From Saccharina japonica (lineage: Eukaryota > Sar > Phaeophyceae > Laminariales > Laminariaceae), in the NCBI GenBank assembly GCA_008828725.1, contig MEHQ01004429.1:349374-413373 (forward strand): a DNA stretch of 64,000 nucleotides, read 5' to 3'. The position numbers were made by a program, and so were the translations under genes. Below are positions 50,601-61,822 of the stretch, in pieces. The notes under the pieces are model-generated. The model ran no database searches. It had not been told where the DNA came from and saw only the letters and a program-made list of their open reading frames with translations. Positions within the stretch are counted from its first letter, which is position 1. Every line of letters starts with the position of its first letter.

Positions 50601-53600
50601 CAAAAATTGATCTCACCCTAGTAAATTCCAAGTAGCAATGCAGAACAATCGAGATGGGGGTGCAACTCTACCTTATAGCGGGCTTAACAGTCAGCTTTCA
50701 CCGTTGTTCACGGTGGCTTGACTATATAGGAGTTCTCAACTCGTTATCGTGCGCTGTCCTGGATACGACAAGCGTCTCACCCAGCGACACCAAACAACGT
50801 TGTGGCGTGTGTTATACACTATTACGGGGGACCATAGTAAATACTAGTAAATAGGACCTATGGTAGACACAAAAACCTATACATTTACCTATTTTTACTA
50901 AAAATATTTGGTCCCGTTTACTATGGTCCTCCGTAATAGAGGTCGTATCACTTTATGGTCAAAACGTTTCTGCCTGATGACTGACTATGAATACACGCCT
51001 CAGCTGAGGAACTGCCCAATAAGGCACACGCCTTGTGAGGCATACGCCTTATTGTTGGAATATCCACGAGAGCGTTCACCGGGGCTAAACGTACCATTTA
51101 CCTCATTGTCAGTTTTCGGGTGAGGTGCTAGTAATACTACTATTACGGGGGACCATAGTAAATACTAGTAAATAGGACCTACGGTACACACAAAAAGCCT
51201 CCATATTTACGTACCTATTTTGACTAACAACATTTGGTCTTAGGGCCCGAATTAACGAGTACAAAAGAAATTAAATTTGGAAAAAAAAAAAATTCAAATC
51301 CGCTTTTCATTGGTCAACACACGCACCAGCACCAAAGATTAGGATCTTGGGGCATAGTATTTGGTGCTGGTGCGTGTGTTGACCAATGAAAATCCAATTT
51401 GAATTTTATTTTTTCCAAATTGAATTTATTTTATACTCGTTAAAACGGGCCCTTATAACCTACGGTACACACAAAAAGCCTCCACATTTACCTATTTTTA
51501 CCAGCACTTTTTGGTCCTATTTACTATGGCCCCCCGCAAGAACATATCGAGATCCGTAAGTGAGGAGTCTCAGAAAAAATATGTAACATGATGTAACCTT
51601 ATCGTACCGCTACCATAGTCAGCCTCACTCCACCACTTCACTAATCGTCGAGGGTGGCATCATCGACGGTCTCAACTCGTCATCATGTGCGGTCCTGGGT
51701 ACGACAGCGCCTTACACCAGCGGCACCAAAACACCCGTGTTGAGGTACGTTTTGGTGCGTTTTTTTTTTCTTTCTTCGTTTTCCTGACCTGCGGATTGAA
51801 GAAACCGGTGAGCCAGAAGCACGGCGGTCGTCCGTCGGAAAGCCAGCTCGTCAGCTGCTCGTTCCTCGCCGTGAAGCTGGAAAACCACAGCCCGAGAGAG
51901 GCCGACATCCACGATATCTCGTCGCCGCCGTAGCTGAACACCCATTGCCGCGGCACCCGAGCATCGTAGACGGCGTTGATGGCTGACATCAGGTCTTCTG
52001 TAACGACTACTTCGCCCCGAATGGCCTGGAGGAGTGTCTGAAAGCGTGGGTGGGTGGGTGGATGGGTAGGTGGGNCTCTGAGCCATTAATTGCGCCGCTT
52101 AGGCGATGCGGGTGGTGGTCGAACCTTCACAAGTCGGACAGATAGACCATCTACAGATATACCATCTACAGATTAATCATCTGCAGATAGATTATGATCT
52201 AGATGATTTACAGATAGATCATGATGTAGATTATCTACAGATATATCATGATCTAGCTGTAGATCATCTACAGATAAATCATATCTAGATAATTTAGTTC
52301 CTCGCCTGCCGTTATCAGAGCTTGTGCAGGACCTGCATAGTACAGATCTTACTCAGGAAACATGTGCTATATATATAATGCAGGTTATACGGGTCCCACC
52401 CGGCAACATGAGCTACAGATCATACAGATCATACTGGTACAGATCACACAGATCATACAGATCATACAATATCGTGAATTTTCCTTGAAATATCTAGATC
52501 ATGAAGTGGACATAAAAGGCATCAATCCAATCCAATCCATCATCTGTCTGATCCGAGGTGACAATCGCCGACGGCCGACGAGCCCCCCGACCGGTCGTGT
52601 CTCGTTTCATCACAAACACCATAACCTCAAAAGGTTGAAATAGCTGTGATTGACTGCCTGCCTGCCTGCCTATCAATACGTGAGCTCCAAAAAACCAACG
52701 AAGTTGGGCTTAATTTTAGCAGAATGGATACTATAAGCTTACAGACTACCAGGTACGTCACAATTGTACGATTCGGATGGGTTTCCATCAGACGAAAGGG
52801 GAGGCGTTGTCCGGGTGGGTGGGTGGTGCATGTATATAGGAGTCAGGAGCGAACGTGCGTCGTGCATGTCGGGAAAGTTCGACATTTGTTACCGCTACCT
52901 TTGTCTACGTCGTATCTGTTGGCTGGAGGGGATAGGCTCTACTATCAACAGCCTATCTATCCAGTCACCGCTGACAGATCAGTATTTGTTTGACCGGCGC
53001 AATTACTCGCTGCGACGGGGTGGTGCCGCGATAATTGCCATCGAATTAACGCGAGGGTAGCAGCCCTGGGTGAGAGAGAGTCTCCGGCTGATCGCAGCAG
53101 AGAGGCCTCATTTGTCCTAGACTATGCGTATACGAGTTCAAGCGACGACGAGATGTTGCTGCAGGAGTCCGCCTTCCCCCTTTTTTTTTCCACTTGAAAA
53201 AGTGGTGATCGACAAGAATCGAACGCACACATTTTATTGCGGTAGTGTAGACTGTCGCGCTTCTAACCAACATCATACATTGGCATGTGGGTTCAATCCC
53301 ACCCAATTTGCCTCTGAAATTCATCTTACTACGTACGCTCGGAAACGTTTTTGAACCCTACGAGTATTGGTATTGAAAATGATCAAAACAGATGCTTTTG
53401 GGACCACGTTATATATACGGAGATGATGCTGAACAGCTGTATTAACAGAAGACACTGTTCGCCGAGGGTGTGCCAAGCTAAGGATAGTATTGGAATTTTA
53501 TGGTGTCGGTACCTTCAGCATCCCCCCGACGTTCACGACGACCAGCTGAAGCCGTTGCACTTCCTGCGGTGTTCAGGAGGCGGAGATCGACAAATCAATG

Positions 53601-56600
53601 CGTGATGAACAAATACTCGAGAAGTTGCGGGAAATAGCCGATACCGTACTGCACATTTCTCAGCAAGAGAACGGCATTACCTGGTATATAATTCGAATAT
53701 ATATCCATCACGAGACCAGGCCTTGTGTCGTATGCCAGACATGGTCCCCATACGACGTACGTGGCCCAAACTACTGCTGTAGGCGCCATCCGCGGTTGAC
53801 CGTTCCGGGCTGTCCCACACTGAGGAAAAAACAAAATAAAAAATCGACTGCGTGGTTCGCTCTAGAACACTCAAAAACGACGTCTAACAAAGTGACCCAG
53901 AAAAAAAAAGTTCCCCTTCGGCTCGAACTTTGTTTTTCGCCGCCTTCCCGCACTTTTTTTTCTTGGGTCACCTCGGCAATCGATTCCGCTTGGCCGATTT
54001 GGGGAGGGGTAGAGCTACTCAGAAAGTTGCTCACACCCATACTCGCTGTGGGAGCGGTCCTACAATTGAGTGCTGGTCTTGGCGGGCTGGGGGAAGCCAT
54101 CTCAAAGAGGACTGTCTGTATTTCAGTAACTAAATAATAAAAACAAAATCCGACCACGGATTCGTAATCCCCACCCCAAAATTACCCAGACCTGAAAATC
54201 TCAGATCGATCTGACCACCTTTGCAAAATCGGGGATGTTTAAGGACCATCCACGGGGTTTTGCGTGTTTCCAGAATCCTTACCGAAATAGACGAAATGGG
54301 TTAAAACCCGGTAAAAAATAGTACAAAAAACAAAATGAATTCTCCCTGTTCATGCCCCGAATAGTATGTGGTAATTGTTTTGGACCTTAGCCGGGGATAT
54401 TTAATCACCATCCCCCCCTTTCTAAAAATCCGGAACGGTCAACCGCGGATGGCGCCTGCAGTAGACATTTATTTTGATAGGTGTATCGTTGGGGCATGTC
54501 AGGAAAATGCAATCAAACGCGCTCAAACCAGCTGTTACGGGGGGACATGCAGCAGTAATCCTAACCAAATATGGTGTGCAAAAATAGGGGGATACATGAT
54601 TTGTTGGGTGCATTGTGGGTTCTGACTATATATAACAATAGCCCACCCCGTAAAAATGTTGTTTTTATACGTTACAGACCAGTTTTTTTTCCCACCTGCG
54701 GACATCGTTTTCTAGGGACGGTCAGCCCACGGAAGGGTGTGCTTGGTGGAGTGGGCCCACTGCTCGTCATAAATGGGAGATAACTAGCATATGATAACGC
54801 ACATAATGCAATTACTAAGCACATGATGCAGCTACTAAGTACATTCGTATTGCAATTGCTAAGTGCGTAATGCAACTACTACCAAGCACTACAAGAGCTA
54901 AGTACATAACGCACTTGCTAAGTGCATGCCTGTAGTGCAACTGCTGGTTACATACTGTAAGTGCATAAATGCAACTACTAAAGTACGTTATGCAATCACG
55001 AAGCACATAAGACAACTACAGTATTATTAATTAGCAGATCAATTATCTTCCACCGGCTGCATGGACTTCATCGTCATCACCTGCATGAGGAATATGTTGA
55101 GCGGCACCCCCAAGCCCCCCTGAGCCGCGATGTCCTCCAGGTACGAGGCCTCCGTGAATCCTCCCGGGACAGCCGACAACAGCTCCGTACACTTTTCGAG
55201 CACCTGCGTGCGAGGGAAACTTGAATCTGAGCGTTCCTGTGATACATACCTGATACATCAGTGAGACTGTCTCCTACAACAAGACAATTCATTTCGTAGT
55301 ACTTGATACTCATTCAAGACATTAAGAATTAATTTCAATTCATCTCCTGCAATTTGTCTGTATTTATTCCCAGAGCCGAAGCCAAAACGTCCGTCCTTTC
55401 AAGCTGCAAAGAAAAATGGCTGCTCAAACGATCGTGCAGAAATGACCTCTAAGCGATTGTAGTGTAGAAGTTTCCGTTCAACGGAAGGTGGTTCAACGAT
55501 CATCATGTAGAAATGGCTGTTCAACGATTGTGTAGAAAAAGGCCGCTCAGCGATCATCATCTCGAATGGCCGTTCAATGATCATCATGTAGAAATGGCCG
55601 TTCAACGGTCATCATGTAGAAATGGCCGTTCAATGATCATCACGTAATAACGGCCGTTCAACGATCATCAGGTAGAAACGCCTCATGAGCGGTGATAAAC
55701 AAGCGCCTAAGCCCTGTCCGCACAAGGTCAAACGCCTCGACCACCGTTTGTTGTTGCGGCCCGATTAACAGAGAAAAATCCCCGAACCCCCCTGGCAAGG
55801 CGAAGGAGATTGAACGCAAACCCCATCGAACGTTAAGAGGTGAAGGAAGGGGCGACGCCTAGGTGGGGGGATAACAACGAACCATTGCGGGGGGCCATAG
55901 CAAATAGGACCTACGGTACACAAAAACCTATATATTTCCCTATTTTTACAAAAATATTTGGTCCTGTTTACTATGGTCCCCCGCAATAGATATATGCGAA
56001 CACGCGAAGGTTGCTGTCATTTTATTTGCCAGGATTCGGTAAAACAATCGGTACCTACCATGTCCTCCCTCGTGCGACCTGTGCTCCCGGCGGCCTGCTT
56101 CGGCTGCGTCTCCATGAGAGTAGCCAGGAGCTGCTGCCCTTCCTTGTTTCGGAAGGTCAGGTCAGCGTTGGGGTGCAGCCCGAAAACCCCTGGCCCGTCG
56201 ATGCCCGGAAAACTTTGGATGTACGTAACGTAATCGTCCACCTGGCCCGGAGAGAGGGGGGGGGAAGGGGTGGGCACAGGGGGCAGAGGGAGCGTACCCA
56301 TTTGTTGCTTTCTTTTCGCAGTCTTTTGGCAATTGACCTCGCATCCCAATCGAGACGGAACGCCGTTCCTACTGTTAAAAGAGACACCCCCAACATATGG
56401 GCGCTCCTATCGTTTTTTTTTTGCAAGTATTATATTAAAAAATAATGAACTACTGTACGTGCGTACCTTCCCCCTTTCCTGTTTTGCCTTTTGTGGTATT
56501 TATCTATCTCCTAGGATAGCGATCGATGTTTCGCTAATATCTAGCGTACTAAACTTCTCCGTATCGCATTCGTCTATTTTTCAGGCGGAGGAAGATATCA

Positions 56601-59600
56601 TCAAAACGGGGAAGGCGGTTCGAGTGGGGAACGATCTGTGACACCAGTGCGGCGTAGATGGTCCACATGCTTGCACGGCTGGACGAAATCGTGTGCCTCG
56701 CGTGCTCCCCGGTGCCTACAAGCTGGGAACCCATTGCGCAGCACGGATGGTCGCATAGCTTCCAAACCTGGCGCATCCCGGACAGATAATACAGATCATT
56801 TCCACTCGATGATCTACAGCAGATCGTTCAAGGCAGACACAATCCTGATGTGTACGATCTAGCTCCTTTTGCCCGGAGGGGCCCGTATAACCTGCTGGAT
56901 GATCTAGCACATGTCTGCTGGGTTGGATCTGTACTATACACAGATCCTGCACCACCTCTCACAACGGCAGGTGAGGATCTAGAGGAACTAGATGATCTAC
57001 CTGTAGATTATGATTTATCTGCAGATGATCTATCTGTGCATGATCTGTCCGAGGTGTGAAACGTTGTGAGACATACGTGAAAATCCCCGCCCGCGCCGTT
57101 TGTTTGATCGCGACAATTTCGCCACGACGTATAATTGTACTGAGTACCATAGGTGTATAAGGTTATAAAGGAGTGACATGAATTAATTCTTTTTTTGTTG
57201 TTGAATTAATTCATTTTTTTTTTTTGTTAGGAGACGGTATCGCGCTGAACCACTGCCGCGCATTCCTTGTGCTCGAGTGTTCACAGCGCTAACCCCCCGT
57301 CTAATACTGCACTGCTGATGCTGCTGATGCTCCTGTACACAAACCTACCGTAGATCCGACTCCTATCCCAAGTGCTTTGTCCCCACAGCCGGAGTGCAGC
57401 CCTTAAGGTCCAAAAGGGGCCCAAACCATGCCCACGCGTTGTATGGAAGGCGTTCACACAGAGGCGTGCTACGATAGGGGATAGGGGTATATAGCACTTT
57501 TTTTTCCCTTATGAGGCAAATACTTATTATTTCTGACTGACTAACAGCAGTATGCTCCTTAACCTAATATCGTTGGCATGCCCTCAATATAGTGTTTTAC
57601 CGTGCGTTTCATATATACTTAAGTATACCTTTAGGCTTTGGGGTTGTTCATCGGGCTGGAACTTTTTTCGCTTTTTCTCAAAAAATAGGTTTCGGGTGAG
57701 GTATAGAGCTCTCACACTATAATCAAGTGGTTATCATCACAACCTTAGAAAAAAGGCGCTACCCCGTGTACGTACGTACCTCTTGGCTGTCCGGGATGAC
57801 GTACTTGAAGGGATTCACACCGTTCATCGGCACGCCAGGGTTGAAGGAGAAGGACGCCAGGAGCGCGGCGGAACCCATCCAAGTCTCCGTGTACGCTTTG
57901 AACAATCGTCGGTCGAGATCGTCCGTGATTTTTCCACCGTACTGCACCTCCCCGACCTGATCAGGATTGGCAGCAGCAAACAATTTAAAACTCACGGAAG
58001 TGTCATGCTAGACTAAGGCATGCACCGTAGTGGGCGGGGGACTCATGTCATCAATGGCCGTAGTCTTATGACCATAGACCCTCGCATCCCTACAATGCCG
58101 GAACGGAGCACGTCGGGTTTTCGCAGACCAGGCAGGCATTGCTTGCACCAAGCGCGAAGCGCCGTGAGGTATACGGAGCGAGTCGCATGAAGGGTGAGCT
58201 GCCCGCTATGCGTCCCCGGGTCTGAGCCATTCATACGAAAGGGAGGGAACTGGAGAAGTAGGAAAAATATAGGAGATGGGATGGAAAACATATGTATAGC
58301 TACCTTGAGGTTCAACTGAAAGGTCCGCTAAAACAAAAGTCAATATGATCGAAGATCAAACACAAAGATCAAGCGTAAAGTCATCTGGGTATAGGTCGTG
58401 GTGGGTACACAGCGAATGCAGTATATCTTGTCGACCCATGAAACCCTCACCGAATACTCGTTCGTTTTCCCGACCAGGGCTTGACAATAAAAAAAACAAT
58501 CGCTTATCATCACTGTCGAAGATTAGCAAACTTGCATTGAGTGGCTGAGGCGTAGGTCGCGGCAGTAAAAACGTTAAGTAAAGATAAGCGATTTAGTCTA
58601 TTTATGATCTAAACATAACTTCGAAAGATGGACGGAAAGAGTGTAAGATGTAAGCACTCCAATGAAACAAGCTACTCGTACATGGTATAAAGCTACATCA
58701 AGTGGGGACACTACGTAGTACGTAAGTTAACTCCTCAGCCGCGCAAAAATACACTCTCAAGGCAACCCCGGGTGGGCTCTGCAAATGACGATTGTTTGAC
58801 TTCTAGGGGTCGCGCCTATTGTTTTCCTGAGAGGCTCCTTACGTAAGGACCTCCATGTCTACCGTAGGCCGTAGCACCACCCAACAAGTACAGCATGACT
58901 GCGAAAACAAAATGTTTAGCTATATTAACTAAAATACACAATCATGCCTCTGGCTTCGAAGGCATCTAACGGAAACAATATTGTTAAAAGAACACACCGG
59001 GTCTAAACCTATTGAATAGCTCCTCGGTTGCAATGGTTGATTACATACAATGGTTTATACAATACAATGGTTGGTACAATACAATGTTTGATACAATACA
59101 ATGGTTGATATTATACAATGATTGGTATAATGCAATGGTTGATAATGCAATGGTTCATATAATACAATGGCTGATACAATAAAACACAATGGTTGATACG
59201 ATACAATGGTTCATATTATATGTTGTCTGCTACTATACAATACAATGGTTGATGATATGGTTGATACAAAGTTTGCTATAATCTAACGGTTGTTACAATG
59301 GTTGGTGCGATGGTTAATACTATGGTTGAGGAATCCCGTCAGTGAGAAATACACCCATGGGTTCAAAAGTGGAAACCCCTGACCACCGTAAACACGCACC
59401 AGGCAGGTACGGTATGTAGCAAGGCCCGAATGTCCGTCGTTTTGTTGAGCCCTCTCGAGACGACGAGGACGACAACAACAACAACGACTCACCATGTACT
59501 GGACGGTTGGCCAAGACACGGACCCAGCGTAGAGGTGCTTCTCCAAGAAGGTAGCGCACGCGTTGAGATCGCCGTCGTTGAACTCGTACGGGATGCACCA

Positions 59601-61696
59601 TCCCAAGGAACCGAACTTTCGACGCTCCTGGAAGTTTGGGCCGACGACGGCAACGACGCAATAACGCACGACGAGAACAAAAAACAAAAAAAACATAATA
59701 TTTCTAAGTAAAGTACAAAAAAGAAGAAATATGAGTTTTGTTGTCGACCGACGGAACACGGGTATATTATTACTGAAATTGTTCAGGAAATTATATAGCG
59801 TCAACTGGTTAACGCTAACCTGCCGAGCAAAACCCGGTGCCACAGTAGTGGCTTGGCCAATCACAGCATGTTTGTGGGTGACCGACAAGATGAGAAGCAT
59901 CGCGAAGTTGATCAAGTCATTGCAAGTCAACAGTGCTGCCATATCGAGAAACTTCACGAAGTTGTCCATGCTAACAAAGGCGGTATGTCGACAAGCTTCA
60001 CGCAGTGTCCAAGCTAACCAGGGTGCCATATCGTTGCATTCAAACGACACGAAACAGTTGCACGAGGAGTCCGACCATGCTCACGTAACACAACACCCTG
60101 CAACGTGGAGAGACAACTATTTAATACGCGTTCTGCTCGTTAGACGCGGCAGCCCACACGAAAACTCCCTCGGCTCTGTCGGGTGCAGATCCCGTCCTCG
60201 TCGAAAGAACCACAACATACATGATAATACTCGGTTACCATTTTGTTTTTCATCGTCTCAAGAACTACAACATACATGGTAAAAGTCGGTTACCATGTGT
60301 GTTTCATCGTCTCAAGAACTACAAAACCCTTGGCGCCAACCGCAATTTCTGTAGTAAATGGACCATAGTAACTAGGACTAAGTATTTTTTGCATTTTTTC
60401 TCGTGTGTACCGTAGGTCCTGGTATTCACTATGGTCCACCGTAAATAGTGCGAAATTGTTCATTTTCACTGGTATCTCCGAGGCCCACGATAACGATATG
60501 ATAAAAAAAAACGGCCACGAGAATATATATTTTTTGTGACACACTGCAGGTTTGCAGCTTTTACTCACCTGCACAACCGAGTGCATGAAGCAGAGGCTGT
60601 ACAATAGGGCCCGCCACTGCGAGGAGTCGACTCGTTCAAGCTTGTCCTGGAACGCAACAGAGCAGGAAACACGTTCGTGTTGTTGTTGACGCTATGCTAC
60701 ATATCAGGAAGTCGTGGGAGGTTTTTTCTCCATGTGGCCGTCCATAGAGAACGGGTGGCGCCTCTTAACCCATTAATAACGGAAAAAATGTCCCACACTA
60801 ATTTCAAGTGGTTTGTCCCCAAATTCGTGGGACCAGTTCTTATGGGGTTAAAAAACAGCTGTCGTGCTCATGAATATGATATCAGGAACAACCCCGCGCG
60901 GTTCCATTCCGCTACATGATGGCCAACATTCGTCTAGACGCATTCACTACATACATACTGCAAAAAAAATGTCCTACACTAATTCCGAGTAGTTTTGTCT
61001 CCAAAAATGAGGGCGCGACTCTGAAGGGGTCAAAGCTCAATTTCAGCCAACTACACGTGGAACAAAAAAACACTATGAACGCCTACAAGCACGCTAACGT
61101 TTGGAACTCCGCAGCGCCACACTCGTGTCCGTCTCAATTACCCCCGGGGAAACAGGCGCGGCACCCAAGTCCGTACGTAGATAGCGAGAGTTGGATTAGG
61201 ATCATGCCGAACGAAAGCAAAATAACGAGCGACATGCGAATTTTTTAGAGTTATATGTCACGTTTTGTAAAAAAAATGCTTTCGTCACCAATCGTGACAC
61301 CATTGTCTTTCTTGACCTTTTCAGCACCTTTTCCGTTTCTCAATTTGCATAAATATAACGTTTTGTTACGGGCAGTCACCCAAGGATTCGCGACATTTAT
61401 TTGTTTGTTCGCGAAGAATCAATTAACCTTATGAGGGCTTCAACCGCCAGAGGGCGAGCCGATATAAAACTGTTTCCAGTGTTTCAGAACATGCCCCCCC
61501 CCCCCCACGTTCAGAAAGTCTGGTCATCATGAGTGTCAAATCACCTGGTCAACGATCACCGTGAACGATCGCAACAACCCCGCTCGCAGTCCCTTCGGCG
61601 GCTCATTCGTAACTTTGATGCTCATTTGGAGAAGGCCGATCGGAAACTTCGGGTGCGGCTCGCTCGTGATGAACAGACGGAAGTCGATGTGGCACG
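47410..61696 (-). CDS. Outer-arm axonemal dynein heavy chain, C-terminal part (5' partial, DNAH5/8-like)
   Basis: Force-generating ATPase of the flagellar outer dynein arm. Exons 5'->3': 61696-61545, 60646-60569, 59627-59493, 57956-57780, 56241-56059, 55203-55081, 53563-53513, 52025-51789, 50092-50006, 49630-49524, 47671-47410; 529 residues. In order: FPIGLLQ then KVTNEPPKG, LCFMHSVVQ/ERRKFGSLGW, YEFNDGD, EVQYGG, FGLHPNADLTF, LNIFLMQ, DLMSAINAVYDARVP, FWLTGFFNPQ/GFVTAVQQEVTRAHK, EGVYIHGLYLDGA, CPVYKYSLRT, HWTLRGVALLC. The RGVALLC ending and the LxESKPKELF and QEVTRAHK wording best match the DNAH5/DNAH8 (algal gamma) class. The AAA1-4 ATPase sites and stalk lie beyond the right edge. All junctions within the window are phase 0 except the last (phase 2); the incoming junction at 61696 is phase 1. 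Confidence 0.96.
48254..48600 (+). repeat. Tandem array of ~10-bp unit TGACTATTAC
   Basis: About 34 imperfect units with TAT/TAC/TGC variants, most regular at 48530-48590. Lies in the dynein intron 47672-49523. Confidence 0.95.
49360..49475 (+). repeat. GATA-type microsatellite
   Basis: Runs of TAGA/GATA with interruptions GGTAGATAG and GACTAGATAG. Confidence 0.95.
50131..50320 (-). repeat. C-tailed repeat, copy in dynein intron
   Basis: Minus orientation, so sense to the dynein gene. The tail (C-rich on the minus strand) ends about 40 bases upstream of the acceptor of exon 50092. Confidence 0.9.
50824..50936 (+). mobile_element. CGGGGGACC inverted-repeat element
   Basis: CGGGGGACCATAGTAAAT to TTTACTATGGTCCTCCG. 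The flanks CTATTA and TAATAG extend the palindrome. Confidence 0.88.
51144..51537 (+). mobile_element. CGGGGGACC inverted-repeat element with nested palindrome
   Basis: Outer ends CGGGGGACCATAGTAAAT and ATTTACTATGGCCCCCCG. The inside is interrupted at 51243-51452. Text CTACGGTACACACAAAAAGC occurs on both sides of the insert, so the outer element was already duplicated internally. Confidence 0.85.
51243..51452. mobile_element. 210-bp palindromic element with TTA target duplication
   Basis: Starts GGGCCCGAATTAACGAGTA and ends TACTCGTTAAAACGGGCCC. The arms pair over about 95 bases, including CATTGGTCAACACACGCACC and its complement, with a short central loop near 51340. TTA flanks both ends (51240-51242, 51453-51455). 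A 3-bp TTA/TAA duplication with GGGCCC ends fits PIF/Harbinger-type miniature elements. Confidence 0.88.
52134..52558 (+). repeat. GATC-rich inverted-repeat element, expanded copy
   Basis: GTCGGACAGATAG to CTGATCCGAGG, 425 bp. Longer than the others because both the ATCTACAGATA head array and the CAGATCATA central array are expanded. Confidence 0.83.
53513..53563 (-). CDS. Dynein 51-bp micro-exon (EVQRLQLVVVNVGGMLK)
   Basis: Seventeen codons between a CAG acceptor and a GTACCG donor. It fills exactly the gap between LNIFLMQ and AIRGEVVVTEDL, where other dyneins have a sequence like QEIQRLQ..I..VRSTL. An automatic gene finder could easily miss it. A plus-strand frame crossing it is spurious. 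Confidence 0.9.
53770..54466. mobile_element. ~700-bp inverted-repeat element with an ORF tail
   Basis: Left end CTACTGCTGTAGGCGCCATC and right end GATGGCGCCTGCAGTAG; the inverted repeats run ~36 bases including CCGCGGTTGACCGTTCCGG. Inside, a plus frame ends at 54137 with LLRKLLTPILAVGAVLQLSA then GLGGLGEAIS, a hydrophobic helix-like tail. No transposase recognised; the element is probably non-autonomous. Confidence 0.7.
54785..55015 (+). repeat. Degenerate array with CTAAGCACATAATGCA units
   Basis: Units of GCACATAATGCAA(C/T)TACTAA with drift; about eight copies upstream of a dynein exon. Confidence 0.75.
55440..55680 (+). repeat. Minisatellite, ~30-bp unit
   Basis: Repeated GTTCAACGATCATCATGTAG and AAATGGCC, about seven units, in a dynein intron. 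Confidence 0.88.
55887..55985 (+). mobile_element. CGGGGGACC inverted-repeat element
   Basis: CGGGGGGCCATAGCAAAT to TTTACTATGGTCCCCCG, ~99 bp. Further copies, more diverged, at 13205-13307 and 60359-60442. Confidence 0.83.
56777..57054 (-). repeat. GATC-rich inverted-repeat element, copy in dynein intron
   Basis: CCCGGACAGATAATACAG to ATGATCTGTCCGAGG. The core GGATCTGTACTATACACAG and CACAACGGCAGGTGAGGATC match the other copies in reverse. Confidence 0.85.
58029..58202 (-). repeat. C-tailed repeat, copy in dynein intron
   Basis: Minus orientation, sense to the dynein gene, ending 73 bases upstream of the acceptor of exon 57956. Contains the usual CCGGAACGGAGCACGTCGGG text on the plus strand. 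Confidence 0.9.
59035..59330 (+). repeat. Minisatellite, ACAATGGTTGATA unit
   Basis: Variable spacers between copies of ACAATGGTTGATA; about 15 units. Low complexity, no coding signal. Confidence 0.9.
60765..60851 (-). mobile_element. TTAA-type miniature element, inverted copy
   Basis: TTAACCCATTAATAACGG to TATGGGGTTAA; inside, CCCACACTAATTTCAAGTGG is the reverse complement of the family core. A second, decayed copy lies at 60948-61032, and others at 16131-16200 and 48085-48190. Confidence 0.87.
61545..61696 (-). CDS. Dynein exon with SEPHPKFPIGLLQ and TNEPPKG
   Basis: Most upstream dynein exon visible. HIDFRLFITSEPHPKFPIGL and TNEPPKGLRAGLLR match the very conserved HPxFRLWLTS..KFPxxxLQ..TNEPPKG block before the last AAA module. 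It begins with two bases of a split codon, so a further exon must lie right of 61696. I found none before 64000. Confidence 0.95.
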
Positions 61697-61822
61697 CTGG
61701 AAGCGTCTGGAAAAGGGGATAGAAAACGCGGGCGGACAATCAAAATCGTCATGTTCGTCGTACATCAACATGTATAATATGTGTTCACACATGGGACAGG
61801 TAGATCACGATCTAGATCATCT

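Larger units (their letters stand above)
47672..61544 (-). other. Dynein introns: content
   Basis: 47672-49523: ~10-bp tandem array (48254-48600) and GATA-type microsatellite (49365-49470). 50093-51788: C-tailed repeat, two inverted-repeat elements, one with a nested palindrome. 52026-53512: GATC-rich element and an ambiguous base (n) at 52075. 53564-55080: inverted-repeat element 53770-54466 and a GCA/CTAAG-rich array (54790-55015). 55204-56058: ~30-bp minisatellite (55440-55680). 56242-57779: GATC-rich element. 57957-59492: C-tailed repeat and an ACAATGGTTGATA array (59035-59330). 60647-61544: two TTAA elements. Confidence 0.7.

Noticed and set aside
52075-52075. Ambiguous base n as a biological signal
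   Set aside because: It sits in a GGGT-type simple repeat in an intron and reflects sequencing or assembly uncertainty.
53598-54137. 179-codon plus-strand ORF starting MRDEQILEKLREIADTV
   Set aside because: The start looks coiled-coil-like, but it begins beside the dynein micro-exon, crosses into an inverted-repeat element, and has basic low-complexity text. Not accepted as a gene; its tail is mentioned under the element.
59283-60050. 255-codon minus-strand ORF as one dynein exon
   Set aside because: Only 59627-59493 aligns with dynein, bounded by good splice sites. The rest is intron read-through.
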